From Cristatella mucedo (taxonomy: Eukaryota > Bryozoa > Phylactolaemata > Cristatellidae): a DNA stretch of 64,000 nt. The notes under the pieces were generated by a model. That model was not told the DNA's origin. It ran no database searches and saw only the letters and a program-made list of their open reading frames with translations. This document shows, piece by piece, positions 25,380-36,712 of the stretch; positions within the stretch are counted from its first letter, which is position 1; every line of letters starts with the position of its first letter. The translations under genes and the position numbers were made by a program. The stretch is from positions 669,001 through 733,000 of the forward strand of contig WPIO01000147.1 of NCBI GenBank assembly GCA_009760855.2, given 5' to 3'.

Positions 25380-26345
25380 GTCATTTCATAGACTTGGTGC
25401 TGTTGCGAGTGTATAACGACCTTCTAAGGAATGCCGACTAAGCTAGAGTCTTTCTGCTGGTTCAGCTGGATCTCTCGGCCACTTTTGATACAACTGATCA
25501 CAAAATTCTTTTCGACCTCCTACCGGCAGGCCTAGTCATCACAGGCATTCTTCTACATCGGTTTGGGCCATACCTCAGTGCGAGACTTCAGAGATAAAGG
25601 TGTAAAAGGCCAGCTGTCATCCATTGAGCCTTTGAAGTATAGAGTGCTTTAGGGATCTATTCTAGGTCCACTCCTTGTCACAACTTACACTCTTGCCAAT
25701 TTGATCGCCTGGCAAAATTCAGGTATTTATTTGTATGCAGATGTCATACAGCTGTACCTGTGCTTTGGTCTCTCCCTGCACTCCAATATCTCAAACTCCG
25801 CCAGCTCTCTTATATAGCGCGTCATGCTGACATTCTCACTTGGATGGCAGCAAGCTTTCTCAGATTGCCGACAGAGCAACTTATTAATTGCGGGCAAAAT
25901 TAGTGTTACTCAAAAATCGGAAAGCCGAATCCTTCTACTTGGTTCAGCGAGTATATATCATATGTGTCTGCACAAAATCTGGGCATTCTCTCCAAATGTG
26001 ACCTATTTCTAAATCACTTCATCAGCTTCATCATCAGTCTGCCTCCTTTCACCGTGAAAATTTGCAAAAACTCTGACAACGATTAGACAACGAGGACAAC
26101 GGAGCTGCAGCTGGTGCTTCTTTGCAGCAAGACACCTAAAATTGTTGCACAACGCGGCAGCTAGGCTGCTTGTCTGTCGCGAACCTCAAAACTGCCACAT
26201 AATGCTATTTCTCGCCCGACCTTATATAACTAAAAATCTCCTATACATTTTGCCTTCAGTTACTCTGCTCCCAAAGACTGGAACCCCCTACCAAATAGCA
26301 GTATGCGGTCTCCTGATTTGAAGAAAGTAAAAGAACTTACCTGAT
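25380..26345 (+). mobile_element. Degenerate LINE reverse-transcriptase fragment
   Basis: Reading through stops and frameshifts gives RVYNDLLRNAD, then LVQLDLSATFDTTDHKILFDLL (the RT region usually reading LLDLSAAFDTIDH), GSILGPLL, then YADVIQLYLCFG (the YADD box, with the second Asp changed). Further on are LLHNAARLL and PKTGTPYQ-like remnants. Clearly an L2/CR1-type relic, much older than the alpha copies. Confidence 0.8.
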
Positions 26346-26391
26346 TCAGTCTTGGTAAGTCCGAGTGAACTCTTTTACTGCCGCGCCGCGC

Positions 26392-26545
26392 TGGTTTGGC
26401 CCAGCGGTTAAGGTGCTCGCTCGACCAAGGTCAAAATAAATGTATTTGATGACCGTTGGCGTGGGCTCGAGCCCCTTGGCATACGTAAAACACCTGAATA
26501 GATATTACTCTATGTTAGAGGGCATACCAGTGAATTATATTCATA
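26392..26545 (+). mobile_element. tRNA-derived SINE, family C
   Basis: tRNA-like head (tttggcccagcggttaaggt, gctcgctcgaccaaggtc), B-box (gtgggctcgagcccc), ttggcatacgtaaaacacct, gaatagatattactctatgt and a tail with agtgaattatatt. A 20-30 base insertion lies between the boxes. Confidence 0.7.
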
Positions 26546-26579
26546 TTTATTTAGTATTACCTTCGTGTTCTGAAACTGT

Positions 26580-26670
26580 GCGCATTGCGACTAACAATTA
26601 TGCAACAGTATCAGCACATTATAAAATGCCTAGAGACTTGGTTGTCTCGGAGCGCTTCTTAAATAGATAA
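26580..26670 (+). mobile_element. LINE beta/SINE C type tail remnant
   Basis: Has gcaacagtatcagcacatta, taaaatgcctagagacttgg and gagcgcttcttaaatag, a decayed version of the shared beta tail. Too short to assign to LINE or SINE. Confidence 0.4.
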
Positions 26671-26856
26671 CGTTAATTTTGAAAAATGTTTCATCTGCCA
26701 CTCAGCCATAATAGAGCCCTTGCGATAACTCATTCGCCGCCGCTTTAAAATCCGGCTAGGGATATGGGAGAACGGCAGCGACCCGAGTTCAGAGGTCGCT
26801 TCGAGTGGCGGGCGAAAGCCACAAGGCCACGAGCAGCCCGAACAACCGGCAGGCGT

Positions 26857-26932
26857 GCCTCTCGTTGTCTCACGTTGCCACTCGTTGTCTCACGTTGCCT
26901 CTCGTTGTCTCACGTTGCCTCTCGTTGTCTCA
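26857..26932. repeat. 20-bp tandem repeat, about four units
   Basis: Near-identical gcctctcgttgtctcacgtt units. Confidence 0.9.
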
Positions 26933-28807
26933 TTCCAGTGCTACGGCCCATATTTTAGTAATGCTGCGACAAGAGCACCTCTCGAATTAAGCCAGGGCTG
27001 GATTCAAACCCTGACCTTGTCGAGACCGTCAATCCTAAGCACTCAAAGAAGGACGGAGCGTCGGACGGCAAACCATCAAATCGCCGGTCAGCTCAACGGG
27101 AACCAGCGTCTGCTGCCCCTTGGCACGTTAACGCAGCGAGCACTACTCCTAAGCGGCAGCTGATTTCGTGAAAAGGTGCTGCCGCCACAAAAGCGGCTGC
27201 ATTTAAGGAGGGTTTGTGGCTCGTGAGGTTTGATGGTGAACATTTGCTCATGCTTGACTCCCGCAATTGTTCTGCGGTTTTTCACACCGGATATGTGCCA
27301 CCACTTTTATCCATCGCATGACTTCACTAACTGCACTCAGTCGAACAAACATGTTAGTTGCTTTGATTTTCCGCTGTAGCTTCCGGCTAGCTAGTGCGCT
27401 TATGTAGCACGTAAACCATCGTAGCAGGTCAGCTTCAGAGAATGGCCGAAATTATCAGAACTCACACACTTGTCCTACACGCACAACTCACTGGCTCTCA
27501 CCATTAAGATGAGCCCCCCCCCCCCCCGCCCCCTGATCACTCTAGCTGTAGTGACTATGAGATTCAACTACCAACTCTCGACGGTACACGACCAATTAGC
27601 GCTATCTATAGCTCGTAAAGCTTGGCTAATTTGAATGGGATGCATTTCGCGAACCATAACACAGCTCGAAGCTGGCACTCATTGGCCTTCAGGCGATAGG
27701 TGATGAGAGCAGCATCCCGATAAGCTGCTCTCCCAGTCCGTCATTCTTGTGGCTAACGATCTTTATTCTTTATTAAGTGCTATTGATTCGTTGCATTGTT
27801 CACCCACGTACATCGGTGGCAGATGGTCTTCGGGTAAATCGAGGCTGCCCTGTCTGGCCCAGTTGCAACTCAGCTGCAGCTCGATAAAGCTGAGCACTGT
27901 GTGCGCTGGGTTCACTACCTGGTTGAAGCATTGTCAAGAAGCTTCATTTTTACGTCTGGCCAAACAATACTAGACAGACGTTGGCGTAGCGGGGACTAAG
28001 TCGAGAATGTAGCCGACCTTGACTAGCTAGTGCAGCCAATCACGATTAGGATAAAAGGGACCGTGTCAACCCCTTCAGGTGGCTCCGAGAACCTTTTGGA
28101 CGTTTCGCTCTCATTCCCTAAGCTTGTTGCCGAACTAGCGTGCCGGACGCTGAAAGCTCTGCGTAAAACTGCAGCTCGCTCGGCCGATAATGTTCACCGC
28201 AAGAGTACCTAGTATAGTGTAGTACCTAGTATCTAGTCCCGCCACTGTGAGCAACAATCTGGGTTTCGCAAGAGATGAAGACTGCGCCAGGTGCTAAGCG
28301 AAGCGGCTCTTAACGGCTATGTCGGACCAGAGAGAGAACGATTGCTCGCGCTATGGATTTACTGCAACCGAGTCCTACGAGCAATTCGATTGTCACGTGT
28401 TAAGGTTCGACAAACAGCACATATGAAATCATCTGCTGGCTCAGAGCGACGAGAGCGCGCCCCACCCTAGACTTGCGGTGGCTGTCTCAAGGACACGCAA
28501 GCACTGAGCCGTTGTCGTAGGGCGAAGGCGACAACGAAGAGCGAGCGCTCGTAGCCCGTATGTAACACGCCCACATCCGTGCCGTAGAGCACTCTATTGT
28601 ATAGCCACAAAGAAGCACGAATGCATGGCACCGGCAGCGGCGTACTCCGGGTCGGGGACCTGCGTACAACTACTGACCGATTACAGCAGACGACACAACC
28701 ACTGCCTATAGGCTGTAAGTTATTTAACCGCTAATAATCACTAGGGCTGTCGCAATCTGTCTGAGAAAAATTTCATTGTTTCACTGCAAGTCGGAGTGGC
28801 GAATTTT

Positions 28808-28922
28808 TCTCTCGTTGGTTTGAATCCTGAAGTGAGCGATCCTTTATCGCCGCTGCCAGCGGTGGGCATAGCCGTAAAGGCTCTTCTGTCGCTGTACAAA
28901 GAGAGGCCGTTAAATAAACTAA
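28808..28922 (+). mobile_element. SINE family A, 5'-truncated
   Basis: Begins near the B-box (ggtttgaatcctg) and continues gcgatcctttatcgccgctg, catagccgtaaaggctcttc, ending gaggccgttaaataaacta. The tRNA-like 5' part is decayed or missing. Confidence 0.7.
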
Positions 28923-29045
28923 TATTCTTGATAAACGGCTCTGTTAGGTCTGGATAGTGGACTCCACGACCGGTCAGAATCAATCGGTTGCTTTAAAACG
29001 CTCTTGGAGCTACTAAAACTAATTCGAGGTAAAAGAGGCTGCTTA

Positions 29046-29195
29046 TACATACACACAAGCACGCACACACCCACACACGCACGCACGCACTCACACGCAC
29101 ACACACACACACACACACGCACATATATTTACATACATAAGTATACATATATATATAGATTTGTATATACATATATATATATATATATACATTTG
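29046..29195. repeat. CA/CACG and TA/CATA microsatellite
   Basis: (AC)n-rich DNA passing into AT-alternating sequence; low complexity. Confidence 0.9.
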
Positions 29196-29225
29196 CGTAT
29201 AGCATACATTCTGAATGTATCCTAG

Positions 29226-29310
29226 AGCCGTGAGATACAGCGAGCCGTGTGCGCCTGGATAGAGATTCAGCTCTCTTGGGGAGCTATGCAACTAGATAAT
29301 ATTATTTATA
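29226..29310 (+). mobile_element. SINE family C, degenerate 3' part
   Basis: gtgcgcctggatagagattc, agctctcttggggagctatg and an AT-rich end match the family C body. The head is lost. Confidence 0.55.
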
Positions 29311-29439
29311 GCGTGTCATACCACATCCTCAAGCCACGTGCAAACTCCGGCGCGGACGGTACTGTTTCAAAAGCGCGGAGCGGCTCCGAAAGAGAAGGAC
29401 GGCACAAAACGCAGCGCGGGTAGCGGCGCTTGATAGGGT

Positions 29440-29610
29440 CAGGAGAAAGCTGATAGCACTTCATAACCTAGGTTGCAGGTTCGAGTCCTGCTGTAGGCAA
29501 TCTTATATTGGCCACTGCAAGCCATGGTGGTAGACGTCTGGGCTGTTCTGCGGCTGTATTGTTAGGGGTCCTAAATAACCCGACTTCATCATCATTATTA
29601 TTAGATCTCG
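29440..29610 (+). mobile_element. tRNA-like SINE, family B (candidate)
   Basis: aacctaggttgcaggttcga (B-box), gtcctgctgtaggcaatctt, atattggccactgc, ending in an (ATT)n-like tail (catcatcattattattag). Confidence 0.55.
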
Positions 29611-30671
29611 CACAGCAGAGTGACCGAACTCTATTGAAGCAAGCGCCTCGAAGCTAGCTTCTAGCTAGAGAGTCACGATCTCCGACGCGCACGCAGAATG
29701 CAGGCGACGGCAGAGCACGGAGGCAATTAATATCGCCCACACCTCGCTATTCAGCCCGTGCGATTACTGGGACTCTAATCCTCAGAGCGAGAACGCTCCT
29801 TCTGTACGGAGTCCGGAGTCCGGAAGGAAAATGACCAAGTATTGAAATAGCATAGCTTTGGCTACCGCAGATTATTGCGCGTGCGTCCTTTATCACCTTA
29901 ATTCCTAAACCGTCTGTCCCGCAGCCACTATAGCGGTCGCTCGGACAGGTGTTCGCATCCGGGACCGTGCGCTCTGCGGCGGCGGCGGTGATCGACCGAG
30001 AGCGGCTTACTGTCTCTGGCGCGGTGGCGCAGATTCAGGCGGCGGCTGCGGCGGCGGCGGCGCCTCGGTGGCGGTGACGTAAGCAAATCTCTCCTGCGAG
30101 GCTCGAGGCCATCTTTAATGACGGGTTGGCCGTAAACGAACCGGTCCGGTCCGGCGAGGCGCACCTGCTGGCCGCCTCTCGCGACGACGAGGACGACGAG
30201 CGCCGCCTCGGCCGCCGCCGAGCTTCCCGCAAGGAGCTGGCCCAACCGGTTTCAAAACGCGGCATCTCGTGGGCAAACATTCGGTTACCCGAGGCGCCCT
30301 ATTGACTATCGCTGACACGCGGGCACGACGATAGCGGAGCGGGCCGAGCTTACGTAGCTGAGCTAGACGTGCGCGGCCTCGTCTGCTGAGGCTGCGCTCC
30401 GCCGCCGCCGGCCCGACTTGACGCGCCGCCGCCGGCAGCCGCCACGCGGGGCAGATTTTCTCCTGAATAGGCTGGCGCTGCAAGCTAGCTATTCAGCGCG
30501 CAGGTAGCGCGGCGTCGAGATCCGCTCGGCCAGCAGAACTCGCGCCGGAGCAGTGCTCCGCGGCCGGCGAGAGCGAGCTCTAGGCGAAGCCTTCCTATTG
30601 CTGCTGTGAGCGAGGACCGAGCTCAGTCGGACCGGGCCGCAGAGGAATCGCCCGATCGATCCCAGCCCGAC

Positions 30672-30734
30672 CAATGCTGCCCTCCTCTCAGGCCAATGCT
30701 GCCCTCCTCTCAGGCCAATGCTGCCCTCCTCTCG
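30672..30734. repeat. 22-bp tandem repeat, three units
   Basis: ccaatgctgccctcctctca gg repeated at a 22-base spacing. Contains CCAAT pentamers. Confidence 0.85.
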
Positions 30735-30748
30735 CTCTCTCCTCCGGC

Positions 30749-30756
30749 TGACGTCA
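30749..30756. promoter_or_regulatory. CRE palindrome TGACGTCA
   Basis: A perfect 8-bp cAMP-response element consensus (CREB/ATF site) in GC-rich DNA, about 200 bases upstream of a TATA-like element at 30947. A perfect copy is uncommon by chance (about one per 65 kb in random sequence). No transcript is identified next to it. Confidence 0.4.
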
Positions 30757-30946
30757 GTCACTTAGTCGCGCCATCCGCGACGGTTTCACACGCCTTTTAC
30801 GATCTTGGCGCATTCTACGCGCCTACGCGGCAACCTGGCGGCGCTTCTCCTCCGACGCTCCGACGGCAGGCCATGCTGCCACGGATGCGAGGCCGCTTCG
30901 GTCGAGCGGTCGCTCGATTAAGTTTCGTGAGTCAGCGTCCATTCGA

Positions 30947-30954
30947 TATAAATA
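30947..30954 (+). promoter_or_regulatory. TATA-like element (TATAAATA) in GC-rich DNA
   Basis: An isolated AT-rich island matching the TATA consensus inside otherwise GC-rich sequence, downstream of the CRE-like site and 65 bases before a perfect GC hairpin. It could be a core promoter for a distal Ets 5' UTR exon or for an unrecognised transcript. Weak evidence. Confidence 0.25.
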
Positions 30955-31019
30955 TATTCGATGCGCTCCTTCTCAGGCGGTCATTTCCGCACGCTCGACG
31001 CACGCTCTCTTTGCAAGTC

Positions 31020-31045
31020 GCGCGAGACGTTTTGGCGTCTCGCGC
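31020..31045. repeat. Perfect 10-bp-arm GC hairpin
   Basis: Arms gcgcgagacg and cgtctcgcgc are exact reverse complements around a 6-base loop (ttttgg). It lies just after the TATA-like element. Function unknown. Confidence 0.7.
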
Positions 31046-31247
31046 AAAATGACGAGCAGCCTTCGGCGTGTCGCGGCGCTCGAGCTGCCGACGGCCGCGA
31101 TCCGTTGGCTGCTGGAGGCTTGCTGACATTTTGCTTTTTACGCGCCCGGCGAGAGCCGAATGTGAGAAAAGAAGAGACTATTAATTACGGCCTTCCGGCC
31201 CGCCATTGACAGGCGAAGACTCGTCGCGTGCGCACAAGTAGCACTCT

Positions 31248-31330
31248 TGCCCGATCGCCCACTGCAGGATTCGAACTTACGACATCGGTCGTGAAAAGCG
31301 AGCACCTTGACCCCTGGGTTATCACGGCCC
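31248..31330 (-). mobile_element. SINE family A, head only
   Basis: Antisense tRNA-like head: cgcccactgcaggattcgaa, gtcgtgaaaagcgagcacct, ttatcacggcc. The body is absent. Confidence 0.7.
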
Positions 31331-31699
31331 AGCAGCTCCGATTCTTGGCTATCGCCACCGCGCATTCTTTGAGTTCTTAAAGCTCTCGACCGCCGCGGGC
31401 CATACGCCAAGCGAGAGGTAGTTCGCCGGGAGGTAGCAAACTACGCAGTTTAGGCTCATACTTAGCCCGTCGGTTTGAAGTCCAAAAAGATACATTCCTA
31501 CAAACAATGCTCTCATCCTGAACTAGCAACCGAGTGCAGCATCCGACTTTGGCCAGGTGCATGCGGGTTGGGGCAGGCAAGTGCCGCGAATGTCGACGAC
31601 TGTTTTCTATGAGGCCGATTGGCGAGTGACTGACTCAGAAGAAAGTGCTGCTTTTTTAACCGAGCCACAACGGTTGGATCTAGCGATGCTACTCCAGCA

Positions 31700-31765
31700 C
31701 TTATATAGCACCCTCCGAGGGCAAAATCTCTTTCCAGGCTCTTTACATTTGCTGGAACAACATGC
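31700..31765 (-). mobile_element. LINE beta tail remnant (antisense)
   Basis: The + strand reads tatagcaccctccgagggca, aaatctctttccaggctctt, tacatttgctgg, the reverse complement of the family beta 3' end. Confidence 0.55.
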
Positions 31766-31913
31766 CTTCCATCAAAGACTCGACCCTGTGCTTTTACGCT
31801 CGCCATTGGGAAAGTGCTGCTAGCCATGAACAAATGCGGCCAGTGAACGTGCCGCTGGAGCGAGCGAGTGAAGCGATCTGAAAGCCAAATAGTGGCTCTT
31901 CAGGTAAGCTGGA

Positions 31914-32060
31914 GACACATGTGGCACAGTGGTCAAGGTGCTCGCCCCGACCAAGGCCTGACCGCGGTCGTGGGTTCGAGCCCTGTGGCATATGTGAAGC
32001 GCCTGGATAGAGATCAAGTTCTCTCAAGGCGCTATATAAATGAATTATATGTCTTTTCTA
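31914..32060 (+). mobile_element. tRNA-derived SINE, family C (best copy)
   Basis: Head tgtggcacagtggtcaaggt with an A-box-like segment, B-box gtgggttcgagccctg, then gcatatgtgaagcgcctgga, tagagatcaagttctctcaa and ggcgctatataaatgaatta. The 3' part matches the LINE beta tail. Confidence 0.8.
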
Positions 32061-32094
32061 TTATTTTAATTGTAGCGAAATAGTACTCGTACTT

Positions 32095-32190
32095 TACGAC
32101 CCAAGTTGTGGGTTCAAGTCCTGCAGCGAGCGTAATTCCGTAATTCCGCTAGCGGCAGTAGTGATAGCCGTTGTGGCTCCTCGGTCCGCT
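32095..32190 (+). mobile_element. tRNA-like SINE, A/B-type (candidate)
   Basis: gttgtgggttcaagtcctgc (B-box), agcgagcgtaattccgtaat, gtagtgatagccgttgtggc. Lies just after the family C copy at 31914. Confidence 0.45.
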
Positions 32191-33607
32191 GCGACGCGCC
32201 TGTAATTGAGGCCATTGCGTCAGCTAGATTTCGCTTCTAGCTTATCGTCTGGAGACTAAATATAGTGGCAAATGTCTCAGGGGTATTAGAGATTGCTCAA
32301 GGTGTAATGCGTAGTTGGGCAGGTATAAGATCAGCGTACAAGCTGACGCGTCGTCGTCGTCGTCGTCGTCGTCGCTGTCTGTCAGGCGGCGTCCGCAGGC
32401 GACTAGCGCCGCCGTTGCGAGTGCAGCGCTTGCGGCCCAAAAATATTAGCGCACGAGCCGCTGCGGCGCGCCTGCAACCTTGACCGGCCGGCTGCCGAGC
32501 AGGCGGCGGCGCAAGCCTCCCGATCTCGGGCGCTAGCTGGCGCAGCGATGCGGGCGGCAGGGCGCGCAGCTCCCAGCGCCGTGGAACGCAGAGTGGCAGA
32601 GTGGCTGTGTCGCGAGTAAAGGTCAAGCGCGACAGCGCGCCGGCGAAGCGCACCGGGACGCCGCGGCGAAATGTCCGCCGCGCTAGTCACCGCCGAGCAC
32701 TCGCGGAGCACTCGCGGAGTGCGCTAGATGGGGCTGCGATCGCGCGCCGAGTCTGCAAGCTGCGGCCGGCCGAGCTTGACGCTTCTCCAGCTTCACGCTT
32801 CGCTGCGTCGGGCAGACATTGCGCCGCCGCCTTTCCTCCGCGAGGCGGAGCTGCATCCGCTCTCAGAGGAGCTGCATCCGCTCTGCGCTCGAGACGAGCG
32901 CCGGGGGCGGCGATCTTCTTTCGGGGGGGGGACGAGAGGCTTTGCGGCGTCTCCGGAGCAGCGAGTGCGCTGCCGCCCGCCGCGTCGGGCCGAGCTCTAA
33001 GGGCGCGATGAGAGAGAATGCTCGGTCCCGCCGCTACCGCAGCAGCTTCGCGGCGCGGAGCGCGCCTCCGCTGAGGCGTGGGCGTGGCGGCGGCGAGAGC
33101 TCAACGAGCGAGTCGTCGGACCGCCCGCCCTCCCCCCTCCGTGTTATCGCACTCGATGCTACCGCGCGCGGAGCGGCTGCTGAGGCGCGCCCCGCGGAGA
33201 GCCGCCAGTCCGGCGCGGGGCGCGCGCGAGTTACCTCGGCGGAGTCGAGTGCACGGGGCGCGCGCGTGCGGGCGGCCGGGCGGTAATCTGCGGTCCGCCG
33301 CTTCGCTCTCCGGCTCCAACCCTTATCAGGAGAGGAGGAGCGGGATGCGCAGGCGCGCTGCGCCGCACTCAGCTGCGCCGCTGCGTCAGCGAGCGCCCGA
33401 CGGCTCGCAGGAAAGTCGCTCGCGCGCGCGAGTGCGCGGTCGGCGCGAGGCGCAGGACCTCCGGGCCGACGCCGGGGTCTCGCCGCGCGGTATCGTCGTC
33501 GGGACGTGGCGTCAGAACTGGCGACGCGGTCAGCGCGGTTGTTCAATGCGGCGCTTCCGCGAGCGCGCGTCACAAGTCGACGCGGATTAAGACGGGGAAG
33601 AAATGCC

Positions 33608-33668
33608 GCAAGCTGCCGCCCCGAGCTGCTGCTGCCTCGGGCAGCACCAGCTCGGGGCGGCAGCTTGC
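33608..33668. repeat. 61-nt GC-rich inverted repeat with 20-bp perfect arms
   Basis: The arm gcaagctgccgccccgagct is exactly complementary to the sequence ending at 33668. The 21-base centre contains its own small hairpin (gctgcctcgggcagc). It sits in the CpG-rich region upstream of Ets. It could form a DNA cruciform, a strong 5' UTR RNA structure or a small-RNA precursor; nothing in the sequence decides which. Confidence 0.75.
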
Positions 33669-34861
33669 GCTCGATGAGAAACGCGATGGCGGCCGGAAAC
33701 AAGCCGCCGTTCGGCCGAGTGGATTGAGGGCTCACTGACGCGCCCTTCGCGGCCTCCGAGTCGAGCAGTACGAGAAGGCGAACGAGGAGGAGAATGCTGG
33801 TGGCTGCGAGGAGCAGGAGGAGAAAAGGAGGAAGGAGGGAGGAGGGAGGAGGAAGGGAGCAGGAAGAGAACAGGAGGAAGGAGGGAGGGAGGACGATCAG
33901 GCGAGGAGCAGGAAGAGACCGGGAATGGCGAGGACAATGGCTTAATGGGCGAGGTTGGCGAGACAGAAGGAGGCAGAAGGCTGAGGGAGAAGAAGAATAA
34001 GAAGAAGAAGAAGCGGTGAGATTTCGTAGGAGGCCGACGCGATTCCGAGGTCCGCCTTCCGCGTCCGATTCCATTCCGAGGTCGCGCCTCGCACCGCTCA
34101 CGGCTTTGCGCCCGCTGCTTCTGCACCGCCCGCGCGGCCGGCGGAGGCGAGCGGCGGAGGTGCGATTCGGCCCTCGCTCGCCTCCGCCGCGACCGCGGGC
34201 TGATTGCGTGAGCCCGCGCGAGCCGATCCCGGCAGAAAACAGGCGCCCCTCCTTATCGCCGGCGGTTCTATTGGCGCTGACTCGGCCGCGGCACGATGGC
34301 GCCGCCGGCCCCCCCCCCGCGAAGCCTCGCCGGTCCCGTCGACCGCCGGGAACCGCCGCGCGCCCCGCGTGTCGCCGAGAAAGCGAACGCGTGCCTACGA
34401 CCGGCGGCGAAGGTGTTCGTTCGGCCTCGCTGCAACCCGAAGCGTGCATCTTAGAGGTCAAGCGCTGCCCCCTTCCCGCCTGCTAATAGCGGCGCCATTC
34501 GCCGCCCCGCACAACATCAGAGCCGCCGCCCTGCTGGGGTAGCTGGCTCGAGCCACACTGGCGCGCCGATGACTGGCGGGTACCGCTCCCAAACGCTTCC
34601 GCATCTCCCGGATCAGCGGAGTGGTACGCAATCGGACGGGTAGTGCGACCGAGCGCTGACCGGAGCAAAGTATCCCGAGCGCACATCGCGTGCCAAGCGT
34701 CTGCGAAGCGTCGGCGGCACCAAAAGTCTTCTCGAAACTTGTTGGGTGCAAAAACAAGCGTACGGTAGGTAGCACACCCAAGCATCCGTTTCTTGCTGCT
34801 TCTGCGCGCCCGAAAAAAGCATTTAAAGCGAATGTGAATCAGCAGTAAAAGGTCAAGGTCA

Positions 34862-35062
34862 GCTGATTCAGTCGCTTCATTTGTACAGCGGCAGGCAGAA
34901 GAACCTCGGCGGCTGTCTCTTTCGCTCGAAGCAAGGGGGGGGGCGGCAACGAGGCTTGCCGGCTGCTGGCCTCAAACCCACGTTCTGGGTCGCGAAGTGC
35001 GAGCACCATAACGCGACGCCAAGACCCAGGAACTACCCACCTGGAAACGCTCGGCCTAATTA
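34862..35062 (-). mobile_element. SINE family A, degenerate
   Basis: Resembles an antisense family A copy (gctgattcagtcgcttcatt, aagaacctcggcggctgtct, cctcaaacccacg, gaagtgcgagcacc) but is highly diverged and carries a G9 run. Low-confidence relic in the CpG-rich region. Confidence 0.4.
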
Positions 35063-36048
35063 CTTCATCTAGCTGCAAACTGGCAAAACACGGACAGACC
35101 GCAGGTTTACCGCGCGACATTGTGTTCAGAACCGCCGATATAGCAGCGGCTGCGAATGCTCGGCGAACGAGAGCGACTCCCGCACGGTGCGTTTCATCCG
35201 GGGGCCGGGCGTTATCCCCCCGCCCAGCACCGACGGAACCGCCGCTCCTCAGCGGCCGCACGCTTCGCCGTGGGCTGCCTGCGCACGAAGCTGCCCGCTG
35301 TCGAACGCGACGGGCGGCAAGCAGAGCAAAGCCCCGACGCCTCATTGGCAAATGAACTCGGCTCGGGGCAGCGGGAACGCCAAAGCCACTGCTTCCGGCG
35401 AATTTGGGACGCTGATGGGAAAGCGATGGGCCGTTTCGGTTCGCGAGCTGCTCTCAGCCCGCCAGTCAGCTGGTCGCTCCGGCGCTCCGAGCGACAGCTG
35501 ACTGGTCCTAGTGCGCGATGCGGAGGTGGACACACCCACCCACCCCGCCGCGCTCGCTCGCGCGCCCTCGGATGGCCAAAACTCGCCCAAAACTCCACGC
35601 CGGAAGCTAGCCGCCGAGCGAACCGCTTTGAACCATTAATAGCCGGTAGCGCGTCGACGCATCCGCTCCGGCCGCGCATGCGTAGCTGCTGCCAGTTTCG
35701 TCTCCGCGCGGTCGCTGCGCCGCGCCGGCATACGGCTGGCGACCGCTCCTCTCCTTGCATGCGACACTTCCTGCCTAATAGGAGGCCCGCGAGTCGTGCT
35801 CGCGCGCGCGACTCGCGGTGGTCGCCTTCTGAAGCGCACCGGGTCCGGCGGCGCCGAACTCGAAGACCTAAGCCGACTTAAGGGCTGGAGCGTGTCGCGA
35901 AAACAGGCATTAAGCTTCCGCGCATCAGCGAATGGCTGCCCGATGCCACGCAGCAGCGGGAGCAGCCGTTCGCTACGCTGTGCCGCCCCGTCAGCCGTCG
36001 CTCACGCGTCGGGCGCCGCACCTCGCGGAGCACTCGAGGATCGATGGG

Positions 36049-36366
<318 letters not shown>

Positions 36367-36665
36367 AGGCCACCGCCGCCGCTTTACCACCGCGAACCGT
36401 GCGGCTGGTCTTCGCTTTCGGGCGCCACCTAGTGACGCCCACTGCCGACAGGAGATCATTGCACGCGCTCTCTTGCGGCGGCACAGGCGCGCGGCTGGGC
36501 CTTCGTGCTCGCGCGATCGACGACGAACCTATTGCATCGCGGCGGTACGACTATCGGGCGTCGTTGCTCCGGTTTGTTTCGGTCGCACGTACGCAAGCCA
36601 CTCGACCACTCGTACTTTTCGCTCAGTTCCTGCTCGGCCGTAACTTCGGCGCTAGCGGCTCTTTT

Positions 36666-36712
<47 letters not shown>

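Noticed and set aside
31914-32000. tRNA gene
   Set aside because: Has A- and B-box-like sequences but does not fold as an intact tRNA, and continues into a SINE body and LINE-like tail. The same holds for the other tRNA-like heads.
33034-34461. 475-codon open frame on the minus strand
   Set aside because: Arg/Ala/Ser/Pro-rich translation from CpG-rich DNA, overlapped by long open frames in other phases. It crosses the GC hairpin and purine-rich tract and has no family motif.
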